64,000 nucleotides of DNA, taken from assembly GCF_938041965.1 (NCBI RefSeq), contig NZ_CALISE010000023.1, positions 54,291 through 118,290 of the forward strand. Direction: 5' to 3'. Shown piece after piece: positions 53,876-63,461 of the stretch. Position numbers and translations under genes: made by a program. Positions within the stretch are counted from its first letter, which is position 1. The number at the start of each line of letters is the position of its first letter. This stretch comes from an uncultured Mogibacterium sp. (GTDB taxonomy: Bacteria > Bacillota > Clostridia > Peptostreptococcales > Anaerovoracaceae). The notes under the pieces are model-generated. The model was not told the origin of the DNA, did not search any database, and saw only the letters and a list, made by a program, of their open reading frames with translations.

Positions 53876-53917
53876 ATTATACAATACCCGAATTTGTATA
53901 TCAACAAATCCGGGTAT
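53876..53917 (-). promoter_or_regulatory. Strong promoter with overlapping dyad for the small P-loop gene
   Basis: On the minus strand TTGATA (53899-53904), 17 bases, TATAAT (53876-53881). A 14-base inverted repeat with one mismatch (ATACCCGAATTTGT, 53884-53897; ACAAATCCGGGTAT, 53904-53917) spans the -35 and spacer. It may be an operator or the terminator of glyA. Confidence 0.75.
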
Positions 53918-53946
53918 CGAATTTACTTAGTATTTAAAACTAGTCG

Positions 53947-55215
53947 CTACTTTGCTTCTGCAGCCTTCTCAGCATCGAGCTTCTTAACAACTTCATCGAT
54001 TCTGTGTGCAACCTCGATAAAGTCTTCCTCGACGAAGCCTCTTGTTGTCATCGGAGCTGTACCGACTCTAACACCACTAGTCTGCATTGGAGAACGCTTC
54101 TCGTTAGGAACGCAGTTCTTGTTAAGAGTTATACCAACCTCATCGCATGCATTCTGAAGATCCTTACCAGAGAATGCTTTGTCTGAGAGATCGATAAGGA
54201 ATACGTGGTTATCTGTTCCTCCAGTAACGATAGTATATCCCAGCTTGAGCATTTCATCAGCAAATGCTGCGCAGTTCTTTACAACCTGTGCCGCATAATC
54301 CTTGAATTCAGGTCTTAATGCCTCTTCGGCACAAACAGCTTTTCCAGCGATGATGTGCTCGAGCGGGCCACCCTGTGCAAATGGGAATACTGCGCTATCG
54401 ATTTTCTTAGCGAGCTCTTCCCTGCAGAAAATCATTCCGCCTCTTGGGCCCCTAAGTGTCTTATGAGTTGTTGTTGTGATGATATCAGCATATCCAAATG
54501 GGGATGGATGTACTCCACCAGCAACGAGACCAGCAATATGAGCCATGTCTACCATGAATAGAGCATCAACGCTCTTTGCAATCTCAGCGAATTTCTCAAA
54601 ATCGATGATTCTTGAGTAAGCACTAGCACCAGTGAGTATCAGCTTAGGCTGAAGCTCCTTCGCCTTCTTCTCTAAGTCTTCCATATCTATGAAGCCATTA
54701 TCATCTACGTTGTAGAAATGAACGTCAAAGAACTTACCGCTGAAGTTAACTGATGAACCGTGAGTTAGATGTCCACCGTTGTCCAGGTTGAGTGAAAGGA
54801 TTGTATCACCTGGCTCTAGTACTGCGTTATAAGCAGCAAAGTTAGCCTGTGAACCACTGTGAGGCTGCACATTTACGTGATAATCTGTGTTGAATACCTC
54901 TCTCCACTTATCGCAGCAGTATTCCTCGAGTTCATCAACGTATCTTGTTCCGCCGTAGTATCTTCCCTTGTTTCCGGAATGTCTATCAACTGGCTTTGCA
55001 GGATATCCTTCTGCATACTTCCAGGATAGACAGCTTCCGCAAGCAGCAAGAACTGCTTCTGAACAGTAGTTCTCTGATGCGATTAGCTCCACGTTGTTCT
55101 TCTGTCTGTTGTACTCCTTCTCAACTAGAGCAGCAACTGTAGGAGATGTCTTTGCAATTTCAGCGATATTCTCTAAGTTGTATCTGCTGTCATCGTAGCC
55201 ATTTCTGTCAAACAT
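53947..55215 (-). CDS. glyA: Serine hydroxymethyltransferase
   Basis: A 422-residue PLP enzyme interconverting serine and glycine with tetrahydrofolate. The PLP lysine is in TTTTHKTLRGPRGG, and ENYCSEAV and YAEGYPAKP are classic segments. It overlaps folC by 8 bases, so folate-related genes folD, folC and glyA lie together. Confidence 0.96.
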   Translation of the reverse strand: MFDRNGYDDSRYNLENIAEIAKTSPTVAALVEKEYNRQKNNVELIASENYCSEAVLAACGSCLSWKYAEGYPAKPVDRHSGNKGRYYGGTRYVDELEEYCCDKWREVFNTDYHVNVQPHSGSQANFAAYNAVLEPGDTILSLNLDNGGHLTHGSSVNFSGKFFDVHFYNVDDNGFIDMEDLEKKAKELQPKLILTGASAYSRIIDFEKFAEIAKSVDALFMVDMAHIAGLVAGGVHPSPFGYADIITTTTHKTLRGPRGGMIFCREELAKKIDSAVFPFAQGGPLEHIIAGKAVCAEEALRPEFKDYAAQVVKNCAAFADEMLKLGYTIVTGGTDNHVFLIDLSDKAFSGKDLQNACDEVGITLNKNCVPNEKRSPMQTSGVRVGTAPMTTRGFVEEDFIEVAHRIDEVVKKLDAEKAAEAK

Positions 55216-56581
55216 TAATTTTCCCGTCCTTTCGATTGAAAAAAATTCTTATATCTCCAATAAGATATATGGATCCTAAAAAGAGCATCACGTCTGCACC
55301 AGACGACAGTGCCCTATCAAAGGCTGTTTCTTCATCGCTGATAGCTGTCACAGCGATATTTTCATCTTCGAGTAATTTCTTTAGTTCCTCTGCCTTTAGA
55401 GCTCTTGGACTAACAGGTTCAGTTACAATAACCTCGTTAGCACCTACTGCAGTAAGTCCTGAGCGAAGTATCTCAGTCATAGCCTGATACTCCTTATCTC
55501 CAAAGCACCCGAAGACCGTAATTATTCTCTTGTTCTTGAATATGGTTCCCCTAAGCTCTTTAAGTGTCTCCATGGCTGCTTTAAGACCTTGAGGATTGTG
55601 CGAACCGTCTATAACTATGTATGGATCACTTTCGAGAATCTCAAAGCGTCCCATATTTCTTGCACTTGACAGGCCTTCTCGTACCTCTAATTCGTCGATA
55701 TCTATTAGCCTGTGATCCCGCATACTCTTTACGGCAAGTAGTGCAGTTATGGCGTTTCGAACCTGATGTTCACCGATGAGACCTATCTTTACACCATCCA
55801 TTTTGATTTGATCACTCTCATCGCAGAATTCAAAATCGAATTCCATAAGTTCAGAATAATCATTTATTCTATATTTAGCAAGAGAAGCATCGATAAATTT
55901 TGCATTCTTTTCCTTAGCTACATACGTAATTATATTTTTAACTTCGAGCTCTGGTGATTCAGATATAACTGGAACACCTTCCTTGATAATTCCGGCCTTC
56001 GCTTCTGCAATCTTAGGAAGTGTATCACCGAGCATATCAACGTGATCAAAACCTATCTGTGTAATCACTGTCACCAGCGGCTTTGAAATGACATTTGTCA
56101 TATCCATCTTGCCACCAATCCCGGTTTCCAGGATCACTATATCGGGTGATTGCTCCTTAAAATACAGAAAAGCCGCAGATGTTAATATCTCAAACTCAGA
56201 GAAGTATCCAAACCCCTCGTCATTTACTTGTTCCGCAAAGGACATCACATATGTAGCAATCCTACAGAAATCGTCATCACTGATATAGTTCCTGTCTATA
56301 TCAAAACGCTCATTGTACTCCATAACGTGAGGAGACGTGAACACTCCCACAGAGTAACCAGCCGCACGCAGCATAGATGCTATAAACTGGCATACGGATC
56401 CTTTACCATTCGTACCTGCAACATGGACAAATTTTAAGTCCTCTTCAGGGTTATCTAATAACTCTAGAAGCCTTTTCATCCGTGAAAGTCCAATCGGACC
56501 TCTCTTTGCTGTCATTTCCCAAATGCGCCGTATAACCGCCTCACTCGCTTTATTTGGCACTTGATTCACCCATGGACTCAA
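55208..56581 (-). CDS. folC: Folylpolyglutamate synthase / dihydrofolate synthase
   Basis: A 457-residue Mur-type ligase with HVAGTNGKGSVCQFI, the second motif ETGIGGKMDMTNV and DGSHNPQGLKA. It adds glutamates to folates. It overlaps valS by 32 bases and glyA by 8, so valS-folC-glyA is one operon. Confidence 0.94.
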   Translation of the reverse strand: MSPWVNQVPNKASEAVIRRIWEMTAKRGPIGLSRMKRLLELLDNPEEDLKFVHVAGTNGKGSVCQFIASMLRAAGYSVGVFTSPHVMEYNERFDIDRNYISDDDFCRIATYVMSFAEQVNDEGFGYFSEFEILTSAAFLYFKEQSPDIVILETGIGGKMDMTNVISKPLVTVITQIGFDHVDMLGDTLPKIAEAKAGIIKEGVPVISESPELEVKNIITYVAKEKNAKFIDASLAKYRINDYSELMEFDFEFCDESDQIKMDGVKIGLIGEHQVRNAITALLAVKSMRDHRLIDIDELEVREGLSSARNMGRFEILESDPYIVIDGSHNPQGLKAAMETLKELRGTIFKNKRIITVFGCFGDKEYQAMTEILRSGLTAVGANEVIVTEPVSPRALKAEELKKLLEDENIAVTAISDEETAFDRALSSGADVMLFLGSIYLIGDIRIFFNRKDGKINV

Positions 56582-59237
56582 GTCTCTTGATAACTGTTTC
56601 TAGCATCTCGCGGTACTTGTCGCCCTTCTGTTTCTCTTCTTCAACCACTGATGCTGGAGCCTTTGCGACAAAACCTTGGTTAGAGAGCTTCTTCAGGACA
56701 CGAGCAACCTCGCCCTCGAGTCTCTTCTTCTCCTTCTCTAGTCTCTCGCGCTCTGCTTCGAAATCAACCAGATCAGCTAGCGGAATCAGGAGCTCTCCTC
56801 CAGTGAATACCGCTGAAACTACTCCATCTGGAGTTTCGATATCATTTCCTTCAACTGTTATATCTACAACATTAGCAATCTTCTTAATGTGGGCAGAAAT
56901 CGCTTCAACCGTATCCTTAAGCGCATCCGTCTTTACGATCAGATTAAGCTTGCGACTAGGTGCAGCATCTACTTCTGTTCTAGCATTTCTAATTGCTTTG
57001 ATGATTTCTTTAGCAGTCTCAATTCTCGAAACTGATTCAGAATATGTCTTTCTTTCGTCATAAATCGGCCACGATGAAGTGATTAGCAAGTTATCTTCGT
57101 CATTCGAATCGCCTACTTCTGCTGGTAAATATCCCCATATTTCCTCTGTAATAAACGGCATAAATGGGTGAAGTAATTTAAGCAAATCCTTGAGGACGCT
57201 CTGGAGAACGAATCTTGCAGTTGCCTTATCCTCTTCATCATCACCCCATAGTCTCGCCTTAACAAGCTCAATATACCAGTCACAGTATTCATCCCAGATG
57301 AGTTCGTAAACCTTCTGACCTGCAAGTCCTAGTTCAAACTTCTCAAGTGAATTTGTGATATCAGCAGTAGCTTCATTTACGCGGGAGATGATCCACTTAT
57401 CCTCATCTCTAAGCATTAAATTCTCAGAAGCTGCCATCGGTAATAAATTGCCTTCATCATCTAGAAGATTCATAATGGTAAATCTTGATGCGTTCCAAAG
57501 CTTGTTAGCAAAATTACGCGAGGACTCGAGTCTATCCCAGATAAATCTCGTATCGTTACCAGGTGTAATACCTGTAATGAGCATAAACCTTAGCGCATCT
57601 GCACCAACCTTATCGATTACCTCAAGTGGATCAATTCCGTTGCCAAGCGACTTGCTCATCTTTCTACCCTGTTCATCGCGAACGAGTCCATGTAAGAATA
57701 CATATTCAAAAGGTGGTTCCCCCATAGCTTCGCACCCGGAGAATACCATTCTGATAACCCAGAAGAACAGAATGTCGTATCCCGTAACCATTACTGAATT
57801 AGGATAGAAGTAATCGAGTTCAGGCGTCTTATCAGGCCATCCTAGTGTAGAGAAAGGCCATAGCCCAGAGCTGAACCATGTATCTAACACATCTTCATCC
57901 TGGTGTAGGTGAGTGCATCCGCACTTAGGGCATGCACTTGGCATAGTGCGGCTTACGACGATTTCTCCGCAGTCATCGCAGTAGTATGCAGGTATTCTGT
58001 GACCCCACCATAGCTGCCTCGATATGCACCAGTCATGAATATCATTTAGCCAATTTAGGTAAATCTTCTCAAATCTCTCAGGAACGTGCTTTAGCTTTCC
58101 AGATTTTGCAGCCTCTACCGCTGGTTTAGCGAGATCCTCCATCTTGACGAACCATTGGTCTGAAAGCTTTGGTTCAATGGCATTGTGACATCTATAGCAC
58201 TTTCCTACCGGAATAGTAAGCTCTTCAATCTTAACCAGGAAACCACCTTCTTCAAGATCATGCACCCATGCCTTACGGCACTCATATCTGCCCATACCCT
58301 CGTATTTGCCAGCTAGTTCATTCATCGTGGCATCATCATTCATGCAGGACATAATCTCTAGATTATGTCTCTGACCTACGAGGAAATCGTTAGCATCATG
58401 AGCAGGTGTAATCTTTACAGCACCCGTACCCTTATCTGGGTCTGGATACTCATCCGCAATAACCGGAATCTCTCTATTCAAAATAGGTAAAATTACAGTC
58501 TTTCCTACTAAATCCCTATATCTATCGTCTTCAGGGCTCACGGCAATCGCAACGTCGCCAAACATAGTCTCCGGCCTAGATGTCGCAACGGTGATTCCCT
58601 CTCCACCGTCCTTTGCAGGGTAACGGAAGTACCAGTATTTACCATGCTCATCCTCATGTTCTACTTCAGCATCTGAAAGGGATGTCATGCAGTCAGGGCA
58701 CCAATTGACAAGTCTATTGCCCTTATATATCATGCCTTTATCATACAGTCTGATAAATAGCTCTGTAACAGCCTTGTTGCAGCCCTCATCCATCGTAAAA
58801 CGTTCTCTGCGCCAATCACATGAATCTCCTAGCTTGTGGCACTGTTTCGTAATCCTGCCGCCATACTCTTCTTTCCACTTCCATGCGCGCTCAAGGAACG
58901 CCTCTCTACCTATGTCCTTCTTATCCTTACCAGTTTCTTCACGAAGAGCATTGTTGACCTTAACCTCTGTTGCGATACTTGCATGATCGCTGCCAGGTAG
59001 CCAGAGTGCACTATATCCCTGCATTCTCCTCCATCTGATGAGGATATCCTGAAGCGTCTGGTCAAGAGCATGTCCCATATGAAGTTGTCCTGTGATATTT
59101 GGTGGTGGCATTACTATGCAGTATGGTTTCTTATCCCTGTCTACCTCTGCATTAAAAGAGCCGTGCTCCTCCCACATCTCATAAATACGATCTTCAAAAC
59201 TCTTTGGATCGTATGTCTTAGCAAGATTTCTACCCAT
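56550..59237 (-). CDS. valS: Valyl-tRNA synthetase
   Basis: An 895-residue class I synthetase. ITGQLHMGHALDQT contains the HxGH motif and KMSKSLGNGIDPL the KMSKS motif; the CP1 editing domain lies between, and a C-terminal coiled-coil (AERERLEKEKKRLEGEVARVL) is present. The upstream 96 bases (59238-59333) are too short for a T-box leader, and none is seen. Gene order folD, small alarmone synthetase, valS, folC, glyA suggests one operon. Confidence 0.97.
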   Translation of the reverse strand: MGRNLAKTYDPKSFEDRIYEMWEEHGSFNAEVDRDKKPYCIVMPPPNITGQLHMGHALDQTLQDILIRWRRMQGYSALWLPGSDHASIATEVKVNNALREETGKDKKDIGREAFLERAWKWKEEYGGRITKQCHKLGDSCDWRRERFTMDEGCNKAVTELFIRLYDKGMIYKGNRLVNWCPDCMTSLSDAEVEHEDEHGKYWYFRYPAKDGGEGITVATSRPETMFGDVAIAVSPEDDRYRDLVGKTVILPILNREIPVIADEYPDPDKGTGAVKITPAHDANDFLVGQRHNLEIMSCMNDDATMNELAGKYEGMGRYECRKAWVHDLEEGGFLVKIEELTIPVGKCYRCHNAIEPKLSDQWFVKMEDLAKPAVEAAKSGKLKHVPERFEKIYLNWLNDIHDWCISRQLWWGHRIPAYYCDDCGEIVVSRTMPSACPKCGCTHLHQDEDVLDTWFSSGLWPFSTLGWPDKTPELDYFYPNSVMVTGYDILFFWVIRMVFSGCEAMGEPPFEYVFLHGLVRDEQGRKMSKSLGNGIDPLEVIDKVGADALRFMLITGITPGNDTRFIWDRLESSRNFANKLWNASRFTIMNLLDDEGNLLPMAASENLMLRDEDKWIISRVNEATADITNSLEKFELGLAGQKVYELIWDEYCDWYIELVKARLWGDDEEDKATARFVLQSVLKDLLKLLHPFMPFITEEIWGYLPAEVGDSNDEDNLLITSSWPIYDERKTYSESVSRIETAKEIIKAIRNARTEVDAAPSRKLNLIVKTDALKDTVEAISAHIKKIANVVDITVEGNDIETPDGVVSAVFTGGELLIPLADLVDFEAERERLEKEKKRLEGEVARVLKKLSNQGFVAKAPASVVEEEKQKGDKYREMLETVIKRLESMGESSAK

Positions 59238-59333
59238 TTTTTACTCCTAAATTCCTATTATCGTTAATCTATCTCAGTAGCCAAATAGTCTCAGCTACAG
59301 AATAATCTTCTCTACATTAAGTGCACTATCTTT

Positions 59334-60023
59334 CTATTCCTCAGAAAAAACCTCATGCCTGATGTTTTCCATCATATTATCGACATCGGCGAGAATCTCC
59401 GAGCAAATTTTGAGCTTATTCTGAAGATCATCGCTCAGCGCACCTTCATTCTTATACTTTAGCTCATGTTCCAGACTTGCCCATGTATCCATAGCGATGC
59501 TCCGGAACTGCATTTCAACTGGAATCGATACTTTTTTGCTAACAAGAAATATCGGTACCTCTATAACAACGTGTAGGCTTCTATACCCGCTTTCCTTTGG
59601 ATTTGAACTGTAGTCTTTAATCCTGATGAGCTTTATATCCTCTTGTTTCAGCAATAAACTTGATAGCCTATATATATCGTTTCGATAGTTGCAGACGACT
59701 CTAACACCCGCTATATCGTAAATCTGCTTTCTAATCTCAGATATGTTATTAAGCGGATCCTCTATCCCATATCTCTCTGCCTTTTCAAATAAGCTGTTAA
59801 CAGACTTTAGTCTATATTGAATATGGTGGATAGGACCATGATCATCTTGCTGCTTGAAGTCATCATCTAAAATCTCCAGCTTAGTGGAAATCTCTTTTAT
59901 CGCCGCCTCGTACTCTAGCCTTATATCAGCGATTTCCTGAAAAAAGGCTTCCTTATCTCGCACAAGCTCCAGCTTGTTTTTGCTCAGTCTTTCAGGATTA
60001 AGTATCTCATTAGTAATATTCAT
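59334..60023 (-). CDS. Small alarmone synthetase (RelA/SpoT synthetase domain only)
   Basis: A 229-residue (p)ppGpp synthetase of the small, single-domain type (RelP/RelQ). Conserved RelA_SpoT positions are IRKQIYDIAGVRVVCNY, GYRSLHVVIEVP and the catalytic region VEMQFRSIAMDTWASLEHEL. No HD hydrolase, TGS or ACT domain is present. It lies between folD and valS in the same direction, an unusual site that could couple alarmone synthesis to growth genes; its regulation is unknown. Confidence 0.9.
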   Translation of the reverse strand: MNITNEILNPERLSKNKLELVRDKEAFFQEIADIRLEYEAAIKEISTKLEILDDDFKQQDDHGPIHHIQYRLKSVNSLFEKAERYGIEDPLNNISEIRKQIYDIAGVRVVCNYRNDIYRLSSLLLKQEDIKLIRIKDYSSNPKESGYRSLHVVIEVPIFLVSKKVSIPVEMQFRSIAMDTWASLEHELKYKNEGALSDDLQNKLKICSEILADVDNMMENIRHEVFSEE

Positions 60024-60080
60024 TCCACCTTATGCCCTTCAAAACTACCGGTCAAACACGACCTTATAAATATATTATGT

Positions 60081-60944
60081 TTAGCCACGTTCCGCCGCTT
60101 TTACGACGTTGCGAAGTAACAAAGCGGTTGTAACTGTACCTACTCCACCTGGAACAGGAGAGTAGCTTAGCGACTTAGGCATGCCTTCAGCCTCCAATGC
60201 TCCAGAGTCAAAGTCCCCAGCAAGCTTTCCATCCTTGCCTGTACCAGTGCCGACATCTATGATTATCTGCCCTTCATGGAATAACTCAGGACTGTATGAC
60301 TCAATCTGACCTGTTGCAAGTACAACGACATCTGCTCTTTCACAAGCTTCTCTGAGATTCTCATCAGTAGTTCTCGTGTGACAAACTGTGACAGTAGCAT
60401 TTGCATTCATCATCATCAGCATAAGCGGTTTTCCAACTCTCATGCTTCTACCAACAATCGTTACTTGCTTTCCCTTTAGATCAACCTCATAAAATTTTAG
60501 TATCTCCATGCAGGATTCCGCTGTGCATGCGTAAAATGCATTAGGATCATTTGCAAAAAGATTTGCATAGGAAGCATCTGTAATAGCATCTATATCCTTT
60601 GCTGGGTCAAGAAGCGCGCGCAGACGTTCTCCGTCAATTCCTTTCGGAAAAGGCATAAGCATGATAATACCGTCGATATTATCATCGTTATTTAGCCTTA
60701 CGAGCTCCTCCTCGGCGTCACTCTGAGACACAGCTTCATCTAGCACAACTGACTCACAGTCTATTCCATATTTGCCAGCTCTCTTGATAATAGCGCCCTC
60801 ATAGTATTTCTCTCCGTCATCGTCACCAATTCTAAAAGTGGCGATCTTTGGTGTATTACCAGCTTTCGTCAGCAGTTCAACTCTTGAAATAATATCCTGA
60901 TCTATCGCATCCCTAACGGGAGCTCCTTTTAACAATGTATGCAT
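60081..60944 (-). CDS. folD: Methylenetetrahydrofolate dehydrogenase / cyclohydrolase
   Basis: A 287-residue bifunctional folate enzyme. The C-terminal signature PGGVGTVTTALLLRNV and TIVGRSMRVGKPL are present, with DGIIMLMPFPKGID in the substrate domain. The ATG at 60944 has GGAGGA about 10 bases upstream and gives an N terminus of normal length; the ATG at 60983 is not supported. It heads the folate/valS operon. Confidence 0.94.
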   Translation of the reverse strand: MHTLLKGAPVRDAIDQDIISRVELLTKAGNTPKIATFRIGDDDGEKYYEGAIIKRAGKYGIDCESVVLDEAVSQSDAEEELVRLNNDDNIDGIIMLMPFPKGIDGERLRALLDPAKDIDAITDASYANLFANDPNAFYACTAESCMEILKFYEVDLKGKQVTIVGRSMRVGKPLMLMMMNANATVTVCHTRTTDENLREACERADVVVLATGQIESYSPELFHEGQIIIDVGTGTGKDGKLAGDFDSGALEAEGMPKSLSYSPVPGGVGTVTTALLLRNVVKAAERG

Positions 60945-61035
60945 ATCTGATGTTTCCTCCGCATTTTTAACGTGTAAAACCATTTAATATTATAGCATAA
61001 TGACAAAAGAATTAGTATATTCTTTAAGCTAAACA

Positions 61036-61072
61036 ACAAAAGTGTTATCGCATAAAATATACGATAACACTT
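61036..61072 (-). terminator. Terminator after the RNase H fusion gene
   Basis: AAGTGTTATCG (61040-61050) pairs perfectly with CGATAACACTT (61062-61072); on the minus strand TTTTGTTGTTT follows. Confidence 0.88.
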
Positions 61073-61128
61073 ATTATTGCAATTAATTAAAAATCTCGTA
61101 AGCACTACTATACTCGTAAAACCCAGTG

Positions 61129-62448
61129 CTATTTGCTATTTAGCGCTGCTTTTGCAAGTGCATCAGCCATGTCGTTATACTTATCTCCCGAATGTCCTTT
61201 TACTTTCACGAAATTGATTCTCATAGTCTTTCGGCATTCACGTATATAACTTTTGTAAGCCTTTGTCATATCGAGATTTGCCTTCCACTCATCATCAGCC
61301 CATTTCCCTACGCCGAGATAGTCATGGTAAATGACCACTGAATCGATTCCATGCTTCTTACAGTACTCAATCGCCAGCTCTGCACCTTTGATTTCGCCAG
61401 CGACATTTCTTAGTTTGCCACCTACGTCATCTGTATAGAGCTTGCTTAGCTCTACGGTCTTTCCATCTAGAAGGATTACCGCACCAGAAGCATAGTTACC
61501 CGTTGCTACATCATAACTGCCATCGACATACGCCTTTACAGCATAACCATCTTCTAGTGGTGTGTATGCGTTTTCTTCATGTGCATAGACATCGGAGTTT
61601 AGTTTCATGCTTTCAAGCACTTCTGTGCCTACAAAGCTCTCTGCTTCGCTAAGTCTTGCAAATCCCTTATACTCAGAATTTGGATATCCGTCAACCTGCA
61701 GCTTGCACTCATCCCAAGTACCATAGATGCCCGGAACCCTTCCTACCTTTACCGCATAAAACTTTTTCTTTGCCACCTTACTATCCTCGCTTGCCTCGAA
61801 CTTTTTGAGAAATGATTTGCGATGAATCGGAGAGATTCCAAGAGCACGTAGGCCATCATAATGAGCAGCCGTTCCGTATCCTTTGTTGCTGGCAAACCCA
61901 TATCCTGGGTATTCACCTTCAATCTCCTTCATAAACGAATCTCTCGCAACTTTTGCAACTATAGATGCTGCTGCAATAGAGTAGCATGTAGCATCGCCCT
62001 TTATAATCGGGTTTTGTGGTATTCCCTCAGCCTCAAGGTCAACCGCATCAACTAACAGCATCTCTATTTTCTCACCCTCAGGAAGTTTATTTTGAACTTC
62101 CTTTATCGCTCTATGCATAGCAAGTTTTGTAGCATTAAGTATATTAATTTCGTCGATTTCCTTCGCGGTTGCGACACCAATCCCATATGCTATAGCACAT
62201 TCACAGATTTTCTGGCTAAGCATCTCTCTCTGCTTTTCGGTCACCTTCTTGGAATCATCAACTCCAGGCACTCTAAAATCCTCTGGTAGCACCACGCAGG
62301 CTGCATAAACCGGACCTGCTAGCGGCCCTCGCCCAACCTCATCTATGCCCGCTATATTCTTGACGCCTGATTTGCGGAGCTCATCTTCAATCTGAAGCAG
62401 CTCCTGCATCCTCATCATCTTCTTTTCTTCACGTTCTTGCTTCGTCAT
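61129..62448 (-). CDS. RNase HII - viroplasmin-like - RNase HI fusion
   Basis: A 439-residue protein with both ribonuclease H types. Residues 32-215 are RNase HII: GIDEVGRGPLAG with Asp36 and Glu37, Asp134 in LVDAV, and GDATCYSIAAASIVAKVARD. Residues 228-275 match the caulimovirus VI/hybrid-binding domain (KFYAVKVGRVPGIYGTWDEC and GFARLSEAESF), which binds RNA-DNA hybrids in RNase HI proteins. Residues 305-437 are RNase HI: Asp309 in YVDGSY, Glu352 in GEIKGAE, Asp376 in IYHDYLG and His419 with Asp429 (VKGHSG, MADALAKAA). Both catalytic sets look complete. The gene holds the normal rnhB place after ylqF. No frameshift or stop separates the domains, so this is a genuine fusion. Confidence 0.93.
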   Translation of the reverse strand: MTKQEREEKKMMRMQELLQIEDELRKSGVKNIAGIDEVGRGPLAGPVYAACVVLPEDFRVPGVDDSKKVTEKQREMLSQKICECAIAYGIGVATAKEIDEINILNATKLAMHRAIKEVQNKLPEGEKIEMLLVDAVDLEAEGIPQNPIIKGDATCYSIAAASIVAKVARDSFMKEIEGEYPGYGFASNKGYGTAAHYDGLRALGISPIHRKSFLKKFEASEDSKVAKKKFYAVKVGRVPGIYGTWDECKLQVDGYPNSEYKGFARLSEAESFVGTEVLESMKLNSDVYAHEENAYTPLEDGYAVKAYVDGSYDVATGNYASGAVILLDGKTVELSKLYTDDVGGKLRNVAGEIKGAELAIEYCKKHGIDSVVIYHDYLGVGKWADDEWKANLDMTKAYKSYIRECRKTMRINFVKVKGHSGDKYNDMADALAKAALNSK

Positions 62449-62498
62449 AATTAGACACTCTTCTCATACATATGTTTATACCATAACAATATGCCAAT

Positions 62499-63386
62499 TT
62501 ATTTGAGCACGGGTCTTTCTAGCGTGATATTCCCTATTATTCCCGCTCTAAATTCATCTAAAATTGTACGACCAGTTCTCTCATAGTCTATGCGCTTACC
62601 AGGCTGAATAAATCCTCTCTTCAAAGCAATTGACTCCATATCAAAAAGCACAGGATCTGAAGGCTCTCCATACTCGTTATACACCTCTTCGTCGTCACTC
62701 ATTAGACCGTCAAGCTTATATCTAGCGATTAGTTCTTCTGGGTAGTTTTTTCTTAAAACCTTCAGTAGTTCATATGCGAGGTCTTGTACATTGAGAATCT
62801 CGTCTTTGATGCTTCCACAAAAAGCGAGGTTTAGTCCCACATGTGGGTCCTCGAACTTCGGCCACAGAATTCCCGGTGTATCGAGAAGCTGCATGCCATT
62901 CTCCAGCGTAACCCATTGTTTTCCCCTTGTTACACCTGGTCTATCTCCAGTCTTGGCGCTTTTCTTTCCGATGAGTCGATTAATAAACGAGGACTTACCT
63001 ACGTTAGGAACGCCTACAATCATCATTCGAAGAGGTCTCTTTAGAGAGCGCTCCTTGTTCCGCTCCTGCTGGAGTTTGTCAAGGCTCTTATAAAAAGCTT
63101 TTATATTTTCGCCGTTTCTGGAATCCACAGGTAGAGCGATATCTCCATGCGACTCAAAGTAAGCTTTCCACTCATCCGTTGCACGCTTGTCGGCTAGATC
63201 GCATTTACCTAGAATAACCACGCGTTTTTTTCCGGAGATTAATTCATCGATAATAGGGTTGCTACTAGAAAGCGGAATCCTGCTGTCCACTATTTCAACT
63301 ACGAGATCAACAGCCTTTAAATTCTCTTGGATGAGCTCTCGAGTTTTTTTCATATGCCCGGGATACCAATTAATGTTATTAATCAT
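62499..63386 (-). CDS. ylqF: Ribosome biogenesis GTPase RbgA/YlqF
   Basis: A 295-residue circularly permuted GTPase needed for late 50S maturation. Order of motifs is permuted: G4 (ILGKCDLAD) precedes G1 (VGVPNVGKSSFINRL) and G3 (LLDTPGILWP). The ATG at 63386 has AGGAG upstream and is preferred to 63419. It lies between rplS and the RNase H fusion, the usual Firmicutes order. Confidence 0.95.
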   Translation of the reverse strand: MINNINWYPGHMKKTRELIQENLKAVDLVVEIVDSRIPLSSSNPIIDELISGKKRVVILGKCDLADKRATDEWKAYFESHGDIALPVDSRNGENIKAFYKSLDKLQQERNKERSLKRPLRMMIVGVPNVGKSSFINRLIGKKSAKTGDRPGVTRGKQWVTLENGMQLLDTPGILWPKFEDPHVGLNLAFCGSIKDEILNVQDLAYELLKVLRKNYPEELIARYKLDGLMSDDEEVYNEYGEPSDPVLFDMESIALKRGFIQPGKRIDYERTGRTILDEFRAGIIGNITLERPVLK

Positions 63387-63395
63387 AATTTCTCC

Positions 63396-63437
63396 TAAGA
63401 AAAATGCATACCGCAGCAATATGCCGAGGTATGCATT
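63396..63437 (-). terminator. Hairpin between rplS and ylqF
   Basis: AATGCATACC (63403-63412) pairs with GGTATGCATT (63428-63437), followed on the minus strand by TTTTTCTT. It probably lowers expression of ylqF relative to rplS. Confidence 0.75.
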
Positions 63438-63461
63438 ATTATCCTTGCTTGTAAGCTAAGA

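Noticed and set aside
59238..59333. T-box leader upstream of valS
   Set aside because: The gap is only 96 bases and has no T-box sequence or terminator/antiterminator pair.
61750..61870. Viroplasmin-like segment as viral or plant-virus DNA
   Set aside because: This domain is a normal part of many bacterial and eukaryotic RNase HI proteins; base composition does not differ from neighbours.
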